A stretch of 64,000 bases of DNA. Source: Allolobophora icterica (lineage: Eukaryota; Annelida; Clitellata; Crassiclitellata; Lumbricidae). Positions 23,761 to 39,168 of this stretch are shown here, piece after piece. Under the pieces are notes generated by a model. The model was given only the letters and a program-made list of their open reading frames with translations, ran no database searches and was not told the DNA's origin. The stretch's first letter is position 1, and every line of letters begins with the position of its first letter. The translations under genes were made by a program, and so were the position numbers. The stretch is taken from positions 11,067,014 through 11,131,013 of the forward strand of contig OY744609.1 of NCBI GenBank assembly GCA_963556255.1, written 5' to 3'.

Positions 23761-24454
23761 GACGGGTTAAGATAAGATCTTGAGAAGAACTCTATAAATA
23801 CGGGTTCAGACGAGAAACTACGGTTAAAGCTAAAATGAAACAATCACTTTAGGCGACCATCGATTCCTGGCTCTACAGAAGCTATTAGTAAAGATAGAAT
23901 AAGTCACGGTGGGGATAAGATATCCCCTCAGTCAACGACAGCGGTTCATCGACTTTCTTTTCTCGACCTCGTCATATGATAGCAGATAAGATGGATATCT
24001 GATACAGCTGAAGCTCAGCTCACTAGGTGGCTAATCCAATCCTATCTTTGATCTGATCTGGCTTCGTATGCCAATGATAGGCAAAAAATGCTTCAGAACC
24101 CTGGGCCGCCCATCTACAGGGAGCTCCATCAGTGCTGAATTTTTAATTCTATAGGCTAGACGTGTTTACGTTTTTACATACATAATTATGTGTCATATAC
24201 ATCATTATAATTATGTTATGTATATACGCCCACGTATAGGCCTACTATTGTCCATCTTAAGGGTCTCAAATACGCATAATTATGTGCATGCATACGTTGG
24301 CCTAAATATAGGCACGTATCTATATATCCTGACGTTAATGACTTAGGCTACTAATCATTTGTAAAACTGCACCCCTTATACATCCGATGTTATATACCGA
24401 TGTTTTTTGTATGTATGAATGTCTGTATGTGCGTATATTTTTATGTATGTCTGT

Positions 24455-24831
24455 GGGGTGCTCGTTCGTCTAGTGGCTAGCGTGCTGGACTGTCAATCCA
24501 CAGTTCGGGGTTCAAACCCCCGCCAGGGCAGACATTTGGTTCGAGATTTCTGCTCCACGTGCAGTCGTGCACCCTATAGCAAACTCAGCTAAGAGTAGGC
24601 AACACTGACCATACACTGTCGGTGGGAAGACGAGACGGCGAGGGAGAGGACTGCCCATCCGCCCTCATATGCCGAGGCTAAGAAAATTAAGCCGCTAACA
24701 CTTCATACCCATGGCCGCCTCAATGCTACCTTAAGAGGCTGCTCTTCTTCTTCTTCTTCTTCTTCTTCTTCTTCTTCTTCTTCTTCTTCTTCTTCTTCTT
24801 CTTCTTCTTCTTCTTCTTCTTCTTCTTCTTC
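24455..24831 (+). repeat. tRNA-derived SINE, family A, with long CTT tail
   Basis: Best-preserved copy. A box TCTAGTGGCTAGCGTGCTGG and B box GGGGTTCAAACCCC are intact. The body (ACACTGTCGGTGGGAAGACG, ATATGCCGAGGCTAAGAAAA) is full length, and the 3' end is a (CTT)n run of about 90 bp (24,742-24,831). Other copies end in CTTCTTCTG or CTCTTCGTCC, so a CTT-type tail is characteristic of the family. Confidence 0.88.
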
Positions 24832-25660
24832 TATGTATGTAGGCCTATGTATGTATGCGTATATAATTGCATGTGTACATAAGCATGTGTGTTTGTGCGT
24901 GCGCGCATATTCTGTGTGTTAATTGAATTTTAGCCTAGGCTACACGTAGGCCTACATCATTGAGCATGCGCATAGGAAAGGTCTAAACGGCCCACATAAA
25001 GAATAAACACATGGTCCAATATAAAATGTTGGCCTTCATTGATGCGAAGAAAATACCATGCATAGGTTTACATTAGACACAACAAGTTCAGGCCTACATC
25101 AGACAGACCCTTCAACGGCCTACAAAGGCCTACTGCTTAGGCCTACACGTCCTAAATATAGACTCATACGTGCGCAAACGCCTGCTACATGTATCATGAC
25201 CTTGGGCAATTTCTCTTGGCAATTTTTATTAGCCTGCTTTAGCCGCCGTGAGCGGTAATTACGCGAACATCATCGTACCCGCACAGAACGCACACGCCTA
25301 AATAAGCCCAACGGCTCCGATCTCTGTAATACTATGTATACGCCCTTCTCTAATTATGTTGCGCCAGATTTGAATGTATTTATGAACCTGCGTGTCCTAG
25401 TAAGACTTAGGTCGAAAGGTTCAGAAAGCCAGTGTTAAAAATACAGACGAAGCACAGAGTTGAAATCAATCGGTCAAAGCTGAGTCAGACGCCGAGAATG
25501 CATAATTGCGATCATGTATACCAGCCGATTGGCAGCGGGGCTGAGACAAGCGGACGTCTAGACAGACTGAGAAATAGGCAGACATGTATACAGTCGGGAA
25601 ACACATACATATTCACATATATATATACATTCATACTTACACGCACTGTTGCATTTTTGC

Positions 25661-25712
<52 letters not shown>
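25661..25712. repeat. (AGAC)n microsatellite
   Basis: Thirteen uninterrupted AGAC units. Confidence 0.95.
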
Positions 25713-25713
<1 letters not shown>

Positions 25714-26016
25714 GGTCGAATGTCTAGACAGCCGCCAGTTGGTCGGGCTCTAAAGGTCGATTAGAAGATAATTGGACGATTGTTTTGAGGTCAAATTACG
25801 ACGATTTTCATCGCATCTCGTGTCATATTGATCGGACAACTCCGATTGAAATCGAAAGCTCTTGGTGAATAAGTACATCTATGTAAATTACGTCCTTCTC
25901 TCCCTCCCTCCCTCACTCGAATTCCTCTTTCTCTCGTCCTTTCTGTCCTTCGCTAACTTTTGTTACTTTCTATCAATCCCTTACCTCTCTCCTTTCCTTC
26001 TAGCTGAAGCTGAATA

Positions 26017-26330
26017 AATGACTGACTGACTGAATGAATGAACGTGGAATCTGAATGAATGAATGAATGAATGATTGAATGGCTGAATGAACGGAGAAGC
26101 TGAATGAATGACTGAATGAATGAACGGGAAAGCTGAATGAATGACTGAATGAACGGGAAAGCTGAATGAATGACTGAATGAACGGGAAAGCTGAATGAAT
26201 GACTGAATGAGTGAACGGGAAAGCTGAATGAATGAACGACTGAACGGGGAAGCTGAAGGAATTAATGGCTGAATGAACGGGGATGCTGAATATATGGCTT
26301 AATGAACGGGACACAGCCATGCTTATAAAT
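26017..26330. repeat. GAATGAATGACT minisatellite of about 30 bp
   Basis: Repeated CTGAATGAATGACTGAATGA plus ACGGGAAAG blocks, eight or more copies. The 137-residue minus-strand frame over it, full of FSFPVHS repeats, is a product of the repeat. Confidence 0.85.
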
Positions 26331-26640
26331 GCAGAAACTCTCTTCTGGATTCCCAAACCCATCGGATTTCGACCCTTAATATTGACCTCTTCAAAGGATT
26401 GACTACGGTTCACTTGAAGCGATCGTCGACGGTTGACGGCGCTATAGAAGTCATTAGGTTAGACCTGTGGATGAGTCTGAACCAGTGACGGACGGATTCC
26501 CCATTCTCCCCCAAACTCTGCCTCCTACCATCTCGCGACTTTTCTCTGCGTCTATTCACTGTTCCACTTCCTCTCACTGGTGGATCGAAGAGCTGCGTCT
26601 GTTACGATCTCTCCCAGCTAGCGACACCCAAAGACTCATG

Positions 26641-28116
26641 CATGGGCGCCCGCAGCATAGGTCAAGGGGGGTCGCGTGACCCCCCTGGAAATCATGATGT
26701 GACTGCCAAGAGAAACATGGATACTGAAAACCTTGCTCTCTGAGTTTGAAAGCAAAGCAAGTGCTGGCTGTTGACGAGAAACCCCAGAGTTCATGCACTA
26801 TAGAATTAATAGAAATAACACAGTAGGCCTAATGGAACCTACCTAGAGCCGGGCAATGCCAGCCCTGATCTTAGGGTCAGCAAGCTAAAGCGACTGCCCA
26901 GAGAATCATGGATACTGGAAACCGTATACTCTCTCGGTCTGAAAGGTTAAACAGATGTTGGCTGTTGAAAGATAGTTTGGGTTTCTCTCTGCATGGTTCC
27001 ACGGCGGATAATGGTGACACACGCAATATATCATCCTACAAGACAAAAGAGAGAGTGGCTGGACATGGATATAGAGATAAGACATAGGACAACTGGTGAG
27101 AGTTTATTCAAGAGAAGCAGTACAGCTATGGCTATAAAGCGATTTGCAAATTTTAGCGATGAGGTGACGGAAGGGCGACGTGTTAAGGCGAGTGAGGAGC
27201 AGGTTGAGCGGTGTAGTTGGACTGTGAATAACTGACGAAGATGGGACGCTCCATGCATGGGAGGATTGGAGTGTCTTGTAGGTTTGTGGGTGTCCAGTGC
27301 GCACTTTATGCATTCAGATCGCCTGCCGAGGACACCGCAGCAAGTGGAAGTGAAAGGTGTGCAAGGGGGCTTACACTTTTCGAGTGGTTGTAGAAAATGA
27401 CAAAAATGACAAAAATATAGTTAGGCCTATAGATTATATCAGATATAATGGATAATTTTATCCATCTTAGGTTTGTATGCCGCAGTGCGGCTTACTTGGC
27501 TGAGGTTGGCTTACACAACTTTAACACTTCCCGCGGGCCTCTGAGTATAGTTACACTGTTCCAAAGTCAAACTTCAGAAATGAGATAGTATTATTGGCCA
27601 AAATTTATTTCACTGAAATGTACGCTATAGGCTGGATTCATTTCTTCTGTATTGCTAAAATTATTTTCTTTGGCAGTATGTAGTGCAGAACACTGCGAAA
27701 GGTTTAGGCCTACATGAGGGGCACACAGAGTTACTTGTCATTTATTGCTTTGCAGTGTATTAACTGCATTCGGTGATTGATTTGAATAAATCAATTACAT
27801 ATTTATATATTACACAACTGACTCTCCCGGCTATGGGCGGCGATCCCGGAGAGGTCGAGGGGGACAAGACTCCCACCTTTAACAGTGGGGGGACACACCA
27901 TACATCCGACCCCCAAATTTAGAAGACACAGAAAAAAAGGAAATCAAATTTCACGCGCCAAAAAATGTTTTTGACCTTATTTTGAGCAGATCAGTTCAAA
28001 ACTCTTTCTTCCCAGATCAGTTCAAAATTGCCCCCCCCCACCCGTCAAACAAGATCGCCGCCAGTGCTCCCGGCCGTGACTGACCTCCCCTGCAAAAAAT
28101 CCTGCGGGCGCCCATG
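26641..28116. mobile_element. 1.5-kb TIR element, TSD GACTCATG
   Basis: Termini CATGGGCGCCCGCAG and CTGCGGGCGCCCATG are perfect inverted copies. Both flanks are GACTCATG (26,633-26,640 and 28,117-28,124). The interior has no transposase-like frame; two 75-80-residue frames near 27,000-27,310 have no resemblance. It contains a GGGCGGCGATC/GACAAGACTCCCACC segment shared with 52,150-52,262 and 53,803-53,960. A non-autonomous hAT- or P-like element; superfamily uncertain. Confidence 0.8.
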
Positions 28117-28750
28117 GACTCATGTACCCTACCTCGTCACAACAGCAACGTCCTGTGTGAGCCTAGGACATGTGAAGCCCATTGGGACTATTGTCATGTT
28201 GCGTTGTTCCAGTTCGTTCTTCTTCGCAACCCAGCAAGCAGACAAAAGTTGGGCCAACGTTGTCCAAAAATTGCCTAACGAGCGTGTTCTGTCTGGGAAT
28301 TGGGTTTCTACACGAGGAATGCCCCTATGTATTAACTGCCATGCTGCACCCCTTGAGGTAGCCTAACTATCGAGTGGCAGTTACCCTATTCTCCCCACCA
28401 CAAATCTTACCCTGGTACACTTCCTTCTTTCCCACACTCCCTTCTCTGCTTTATCTCTCTCCTTCGTTTCATACTCTTCTGCGACCGGTCGATGAACCAA
28501 CAGCTGTCAAAAAGTTCAAATGACATGTCCTGATCACGAGTCAACTCTCAGACATTAATTTGCATAGAATTTCCTCGTCTGACTTTGAACGTGATTAAGG
28601 TTGATAGGTCAGTGCAGGCAAGTCTCAGATCATCAAAGGATCAGCTCAGTGGCAAAGAACATAACCTCAAAGTAAGGTCGACATACCCGAATAATTTCGA
28701 CCCATGGCCTACAAATGGGTTGGACATAACCCTCCAAATAAAGCCTAGGT

Positions 28751-29080
28751 CAGAGCTTCTTAAACTTTCGGATGCTGCGGAACGGTCATTGCTTTACCAG
28801 CCATTTCACGGACCGGTGATTTTCAACATCAGCTTAGGCCTATATGTTTGACATGTTATATTAAAAATTAGATTTTATATAACATTGTCACTATTTATAG
28901 CAACTATATAGGGCCTATTGTTGTTACTGTTGCCAATTTAAACCGTTTATTATAGGCTACAGTTTTGCGAATAACTTGAAAAATTATGAATTTTTAAAGG
29001 ATTGTTTCACGTACCGGTAACCAGAGCTCCGCGGACCGGCGCCGGTCCGCAGATCACCACTTTAAGTCTAAGAACCCCTT
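28751..29080. mobile_element. MITE with TSD GCCTAGGT
   Basis: Left end CAGAGCTTCTTAAACTTTCG; the right end is an imperfect inverted copy (CACTTTAAGTCTAAGAACCC). Both flanks are GCCTAGGT (28,743-28,750 and 29,081-29,088). The interior phrases GATGCTGCGGA, CGGACCGG and CATCAGCTTA match the element at 42,052-42,404, so these are two diverged copies of one hAT-type family. Confidence 0.8.
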
Positions 29081-29155
29081 GCCTAGGTGACCTCCAAATA
29101 AGGTTGACACAACCTTCACATAAATCTACAAAGAGTTAAGCTTATCAGTGGTTAA

Positions 29156-29304
29156 AGTGCTTTGGGTGAGCAGTGGGAACTCCAAAGAAGAGTTTTATTG
29201 GAACGTAATGCGTTCCCAGGGTTCTGCGCATTGTGAGCAGTGGGAAAGCAAGCAAAGAATTTCGAGAGCAGTGGGAACGCCGTTCACACTCACTTTAAAC
29301 GCTG
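29156..29304. mobile_element. 149-bp MITE with TSD AAGCTTAT
   Basis: Ends CAGTGGTTAAAGTG and CACTTTAAACGCTG are inverted with two mismatches. Flanks AAGCTTAT occur at 29,148-29,155 and 29,305-29,312. The interior (GAGCAGTGGGAACTCC, AAGAATTTCGAGAGCAGTGG) is almost identical to 60,900-61,046. Confidence 0.88.
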
Positions 29305-29685
29305 AAGCTTATTAATTGGACGCAACCGATGAACAAGATGAGCATAAACTTCACGTAGGCCCTAACAACTATTTTGTAGTGTGATGGTGTGACCGTTTGT
29401 CTCACTTTAATGCTTATGCGACCGACATAACCCAAAAGTAAGGTGGGAAAATCCTTCAAATGACGTCAATATAAATTCCGAATGAGATCGACCTACGTTA
29501 ATGCGATGCAGTGGTCCAGCAGTTAGCATTTCGCACAGTCAACCCATGAGCCTATTGGCTTTGAGATGTCTGTTTAACTTGCGTCCCCTAGCGAACTCTG
29601 ATATACACGTACATGAGAACATCTACATTACCTTTCGTTTGAAGATGAAACTGCTACGAAGAGGAACACACTCATATATGCCAAT

Positions 29686-29930
29686 ATGTGGGGCGTGGTG
29701 GCTCAGTGGTATGTTCGGCGCCTTGTGACCGGAGGGTTGAGGGTTCGAATCCCACTCTAGCCGCTGCGTACGGACCTTGGGCAAGTCCTTCACTCGCAAT
29801 TGCTCGTGGCGCTTCGGCGTGAAAATTCCGGCACAGTATACCAATGCTGTAGTCTGGAGCGCCTCTGAGTAGTAGTTGACTTCGAGAGGCGCTATAGAAA
29901 TATCCGGAATAAATCAATAAATAACCAAGA
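29686..29930 (+). repeat. tRNA-derived SINE, family B
   Basis: A box TGGTGGCTCAGTGGTATG and B box GGTTCGAATCCC are intact. The body has ACCTTGGGCAAGTCC, and the tail reads GAGGCGCTATAGAAAT then AATAAATCAATAAATAA. The GGCGCTATA..AAT plus AAT-repeat tail resembles the 3' end of L2/CR1-type LINEs and their partner SINEs (inference). Confidence 0.75.
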
Positions 29931-30014
29931 AACTATAGGGCCTACACTTCACGCCTTTATCCAAAGATTTTGCCTTTATCTGTCCGTATTTGGGTAGAAG
30001 CAAAGCCGTCCCTT

Positions 30015-30295
30015 TAAGCTAGCCCTGAGACAGCCAAAGGTAGGAAGTGTTAGCAACTTCCTTTTCTTAGCCTCGGAATAGGGCCTATAAGGGCGGTTCG
30101 CCAGTCCTCTACCTCGCCGTCTCATCTTCCCACCGACAGTATAACGATCAGTGTACTCGTTATAGCAGAGTTTGTTAGGGGACGCAAGCGGAACAGAAAT
30201 CTCGATTCAAATATCTGCCTTGGCGGGGATTTGAACCCCCGACTTCTCTATTGACAGCCTAGGCCTCTAGGTCACTAACAACTTCACTATCGAGT
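30015..30295 (-). repeat. tRNA-derived SINE, family A
   Basis: Reverse copy. On the plus strand it reads TTAGCAACTTCCTTTTCTTA, TCTTCCCACCGACAGT, then GGGGATTTGAACCCCC (B box complement) and GACAGCCTAGGCCTCTAGG. Confidence 0.8.
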
Positions 30296-30395
30296 ATTAA
30301 TTTCCAAGTTAAACAACCTACACGATCCACCTCTGATAGGATCATAGGAACCTTTACGTATCTAACTTTTGAAATAGCATTCAGCTAATCAGGTC

Positions 30396-30556
30396 CAGTG
30401 GCGGCGCCACGATTTGAAAAGTAGTAGGGGCCTAGGCTACGGAAAATTAGAGGGTCTGGGTAAAAGTGTACGGCAAAATTAGGCCTATGGTTTTGCCGTA
30501 AAACCTTAAAAAGTGGTACAACAGCCGTAAAACAAACATAGGCGGCGCCGCCACTG
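30396..30556. mobile_element. 161-bp MITE with TSD ATCAGGTC
   Basis: Termini CAGTGGCGGCGCCA and GGCGGCGCCGCCACTG are inverted. Perfect ATCAGGTC flanks lie at 30,388-30,395 and 30,557-30,564. GC-rich ends and an AT-rich middle, non-coding. Confidence 0.88.
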
Positions 30557-30915
30557 ATCAGGTCATGTGTAGGCCCCTACTAGAAAATTTGTGGAGGTAG
30601 CATTTAGCTTACCCGGTCGTTTGCTAGCAAAATGATAGCCTGACCGCGTGTTTCTCATGTTATTATTTTCAACATTTATGTTATTATTTTCAACATCAAT
30701 ATAACTAAACCCGCCACACATGCGCTACAATCGTGTTAAACCCTGGAATGGAGTACATATGATTGGTACATAAAGATTATACATGTAGAAGCACTTCACA
30801 AAAGCAGCGGCGTAAACTCCGCCACTGCTCGTACTCTGGCAGTGCCAGTGCCAAGTCTGGACGAAGGCGATGCCAATGGTCTTTGTTATCAGCGTCGTTA
30901 AACTGAAAACTACTA

Positions 30916-31217
30916 CAAGAGGCGTAGCTAGGATATTCTGCGCCATAGGCGAACTACGAAATTGGCGCCCCCTCCCTCTTTTATTTATTTCACATTTTCC
31001 AAATACAAATTTGTAACGAGTATATGGTGCCCCTTTAAGTGTTCAATGGTTGTGAAAATCGTGTGTGCCAAAAATTAAATCTTATAAATTTATTTGGGAT
31101 AAATTAGTTAAAATTGCATCAAAATTAAGAGTAAAATTAAATTTTAACCCTAATTTTGGCGCCCCTTCCTTTGGTGCCCAAGGACACGTCCCCTCTGCAC
31201 CCCCTAGCTACACCTCT
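30916..31217. mobile_element. MITE-like element, TIR AGAGGCGTAGCTAGG
   Basis: Left AGAGGCGTAGCTAGG and right CCTAGCTACACCTCT are inverted with one mismatch. Subterminal GGCGCCCC and GGTGCCC motifs are present. The target duplication is not recognisable. Confidence 0.6.
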
Positions 31218-31579
31218 GCACAAGTGCTGTACGAGCCTGTTCTACCTCAATCAAACATCAAGTTCACTGTGGCTAAAGACCAGGATAAGGAATGCAACAG
31301 AATGAAGAAAATTTTTCATGCTGTAAATTTGCGTCAGATCACGAGATCCAGCAACTGCTGATGGGAATAATATACACATGTCGTTTCTACAGCAAACATT
31401 TACTGTATGTTGGGACAGGCAAGTGCACCACCGTGGGAGAGACACTGCAAGCGATAAAAATAGCTCGTCCCTTATCGTGCGACTTTTCTATGTACTTTTC
31501 AATGCTGGCGACACCTAGCGTCAAATGATGAAACTACCTTACAGCGAGGAAAACAAGACTGTCAACCACTGGTGAAGTA

Positions 31580-32037
31580 CATGGGGCCGTCCATAAAGGA
31601 CGTCCGCAAAATATGACCCACTTTGGACCCCTCCTTCCACCTTGTCCGCATTTGACCTTACCCTCCCTCCCTCCCCCTTTGCGGACGTCTGCATGCCTAA
31701 GCCAATGTTTAATGTCATCATCATTATTTTTGCAATTATTCCACAGTTCCTGTGCATGTTTAGGTGACAGTTTGGGTTTCATATCGCAGGATGTGCAGTA
31801 ATAAAAGCCTCTTTAAAGTCGCAGTAAAGGTTATACCATGCACGAGGTTTTAGGCAATCACTTCACTGACATTTTCATCTTTCAGGGAAGGTTGAAACAA
31901 GGTAGTGTTTAAAAAATATCAAATTAAAAGTTTAGATGCGGACGTCCGCACTGGTCATAAACCCCCTCCCTCCCCGTCCGCATTTGATGACCCCTCCCTC
32001 CCCCTCATTGCGGACGTCCTTTATGGATGACCCCATG
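31580..32037. mobile_element. TIR element, CATGGGGCCGTCCATAAAGG
   Basis: About 28-bp inverted termini (CATGGGGCCGTCCATAAAGG then ACGTCCGC; the right end is GCGGACGTCCTTTATGGATG then ACCCCATG). A second internal GCGGACGTC/CCGCA motif lies on each side. Non-coding, 458 bp. No clear target duplication; superfamily not assigned. Confidence 0.7.
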
Positions 32038-32392
32038 TCACAAGGCAAGGAGTTGAGTGAGCTGTTTTAATGCGGTCACCAGCATAAGAACCAAGTCTAA
32101 ACCGCTGAAGTTCTATTCTTTTTGTGTTCACAGGAACTCCATTAACACTTGAACAATAAGTATGTACTAAAACTGACTGGGAAAACAATGCAGGTCATTG
32201 TTAGTGTTAAAGCACATTAATTGGAAACAGTGCAATAACAACTAAAAAAATATGGTACGTAGATTTTGTTGTCTTTAATGATCAACCGAAATAGGATGTT
32301 ATAATATTATAACAGGATGTTATAAATGTTAACAGTGCAACATTTGAAGATCGTCATTAACGACCGTTTTGATCGGACATCGATCAGAAACG

Positions 32393-36477
<4,085 letters not shown>

Positions 36478-36481
36478 ATTT

Positions 36482-37272
36482 GCTGTCTAAATAAAACACA
36501 AAAGCTATGCTTTAAATAAATCTGGTACAGTGCATGTATAATTTAATACATGCACAACTTTATCTTGAGCTTCACAGTTTAATCACGCGATTTATATGGA
36601 CGAGGTGTTATATCTTACAGTATTGGCATATGCAAAAAAATACGAAAGTAACAGGATTCAAATGCTAGGTGTATATAATTGGAACAAACACATGAAATGG
36701 ACAGAATCAAATTCATTCAAAAACTAGCCTATCACATACAAATAACATATTTTCAGCCACGTCCAAGGCTTCATTTCATGATATAGTAAAAAAAGCAAAC
36801 ATAATGTTTTCTCTGTTAATTGATACAAGGGTTAAAACCAAAATCCTCTCTTGGACACTACTGTGGCAGAGTTGCGGTCAGTGCGCTTACCTACTGTACA
36901 AAAGAACTAAGTGATCACAAAGATTACACAACACTCATATTTAAAACTTCTACACTGCCGTTCAGCACACTGCGACCGCACTATATAATGACACTAGTAC
37001 TTCAAATTTCAACGCTGTGGTGCAATGCGCTGCCATTACCATTGAGCGATAATTAGAAGAATTACGCACACAGCACGTTACATGGCGTAATCGCCATATA
37101 TCGTGCACTAATACAATGGAACTGAACAAGTTTTTAAAAGACCTACATTTCAATAACACTCAAATAGAATCGAGGAGTGAAATTACATTCAGATAACTAA
37201 TATTAACAATTTATATAATATTTTCTCCCCAACTTACTTTTAACAGACAGATGCAAGAGGCAAAAGGAAGGA
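36482..37272 (-). promoter_or_regulatory. FAU: FAU 5' UTR, non-coding first exon and TOP-like start
   Basis: On the minus strand 37,272-37,238 reads TTTCCTTCCTTTTGCC..., then ...GTTAAAA followed by the donor GTAAGT. The next acceptor (TTTAGACAG) lies a few bases before the FAU ATG at 36,477. A pyrimidine-tract start (TOP) on a short non-coding exon is what ribosomal-protein genes normally have, so this is the likely promoter edge. The exact transcription start is inferred. Confidence 0.6.
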
Positions 37273-39113
37273 AATTGGGTGGGCACGAGATGTCGCTAAC
37301 TTGATTTTACGTTTCTATAGCGCTATTACATCTCCTTGCAAACGAATTCCAAGAAGTTCTACTTGTACTTATCTAATTATATTTAAAATAGGCATATATT
37401 TGGCGCTTCCAAGGGCAAAGCATAAGATTCACCAACTATACAGAGCTGAAGCAAACCATTAGGTTACGTACGATTACGATTAACTGCACCAACGAATCAA
37501 CGATAAAGTGGGGCCTACAGAAATTATACATTCTGTCTTTATAATAGGGGCCTACAAGCTTCCAGAAATGTCATTTAGCATTTTCGCTAGCGAACTCTCA
37601 CTAAAACCACTGTATCATAGCAAAATCGTAACCGTAAACATGGATAAAATTTACTCCAAAGGAAGCTTTTGGCTCCAGCGGACACGAAATCTTGCGGAAG
37701 AAATTTTGAGATTACGTTTAATTACGATAATAGGCCAATTTGGCAGAAAAAATAAAACAAAATATGTTCGAAATTTAATTCAGAATGCATGACTGGTCAA
37801 TCCTATAACATTTGGAAGAATTTATAAGGCGAAATGTCACAATGTGATACATAAATTTGAACTGCAGCACGCTGGGCGATCAAGTACAGTCGGGGTGCGT
37901 AGCCAGGCCTAGACCTGCATTTTAAAATCCACCTTCCACAGTCAGAGGAACGAAGAGGATGAAGAGAAGCAGCAGAGTGAGGACGATGAATTAAGTCAGA
38001 TAAATATTTCGGAGCGAAACCAAGTTGAGCCTTAGAGACAAGGATGAGGACCTTCGAGATGGGTCTTTACAAAAGCAATGGCAAGGTTTTGGAGAGCCGG
38101 GGATGGTAGATCTACAGAACTGAGGGCAGGGGCGAGGGTTGAATAGTATGAAGCCCATATGACAATATTCCCCTTAATTGTGTACTACCATATGGACTTA
38201 AATAAAATTATGTCCTACATATGAGTAGCTGTTCTGGAAGCCAACACTAAAGACATAATTTGATCGATTAATAATTATTTTGACACACGTATCATATCTT
38301 CCTTTCTGACTCGAGTCCAACGGCTCACTGAAATCATCGTTCAATGTTTATGCGAGCGCACTGCCCACCATCACAAGCGATACCTCTTTACATTTACAAA
38401 TGTTTAGCCTCGACCCCATTCTTGATAGAGTTACTAAACTGGCACTTGATTTGATATATTAATCATGAACTCCAAATTTCCAAGGCACCACTTGAAAGCT
38501 AAGCACAGGGCACCAGCTTATTCACGAGTGCTGGTATATAATGCTATCACCTCTGATGTAGCTGTTCTTTCATGCAGAGAAATTCTGGAGATTTATATTT
38601 ACATTAAATTTTCTCCTGACAAGTGCTAGACAAAGAGCCAATGTATCATAGGACACGAAAAACACAAAATTAATGCCAGTATTGCTTTACAACATTGTTC
38701 TTCAACATTTCTCCAATACGACTATACTGTATGAGTAGCGACAATACTGAGGAGCACAGAACTCTAAACTATATAAGTTTCCCCTTCAAAATGTACAGTT
38801 CTTCAAAACAGTAGACTGCGCAGGTACTCTGCAGAGGCCTAGGACGTAGAGATGCCGGAAAGACCTAGAAAACCATTCGTGGCCCTTCACGAAAGTTCTT
38901 TAGCAGGTTTGGACTGTTAGTTCGTCAAAACAGTAGACTGCGAAGGTACTCTGCAGAAGCTAAGACAGCATAGAGATCAAGGAAAGACTTTAAAAATCCA
39001 TTCGCGGACCTTCACGAAAGTTGTTTGGTGGGTTTAGACTGTCAGTTCATCAAAACAGTAGACTGCGCAGGTACTCTGGGGAGGCTTAGGAAGTATAGGG
39101 ATGCCGGAAAGAC
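37273..39113. other. Intergenic between FAU and the USP gene
   Basis: Both genes are on the minus strand. No further coding exon recognised. The right part (38,809-39,113) holds two extra copies of the USP 3' end; the rest is AT-rich with scattered old repeats. Confidence 0.6.
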
Positions 39114-39168
39114 TTAGAAAACCATTCGTGGGCCTTCATGAAAGTTGTTTGGCGGGTTTGGACTGTCA
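38809..39168 (-). repeat. Three tandem 124-bp copies of the USP 3' end
   Basis: Units containing TCAAAACAGTAGACTGCG, GGTACTCTG and CATTCG repeat three times. Minus-strand stop codons sit at 39,116-39,114, 38,992-38,990 and 38,867-38,865 (period 124-125 bp). The distal two units still read FREGPRMDF-stop and FREGPRMVF-stop in the frame equivalent to the gene's FHEGPRMVF-stop. The unit therefore carries the last codons plus 3' UTR. Confidence 0.85.

Larger units (their letters stand above)
15890..32392. other. Gene-poor repeat-rich intergenic region
   Basis: I recognise no protein-coding exon here. Open frames are short, low-complexity or inside repeats. Supported contents are the SINEs, MITEs, TIR elements and microsatellites listed separately. 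The remaining stretches (about 19,000-20,300, 20,600-22,200, 22,500-24,400, 25,000-25,600) are unique-looking AT-rich DNA or old interspersed repeats without an assignable function. Confidence 0.6.

Noticed and set aside
24455..24560. Functional tRNA gene
   Set aside because: A and B boxes are present, but the acceptor stem does not pair and the sequence continues into the SINE body seen in other copies.
26000..26413. 137-residue minus-strand frame with FSFPVHS repeats
   Set aside because: Produced by the 30-bp GAATGAATGACT minisatellite; neighbouring frames behave the same.
29686..29765. Functional tRNA gene
   Set aside because: Same reasoning: a SINE family B head with a LINE-like tail.
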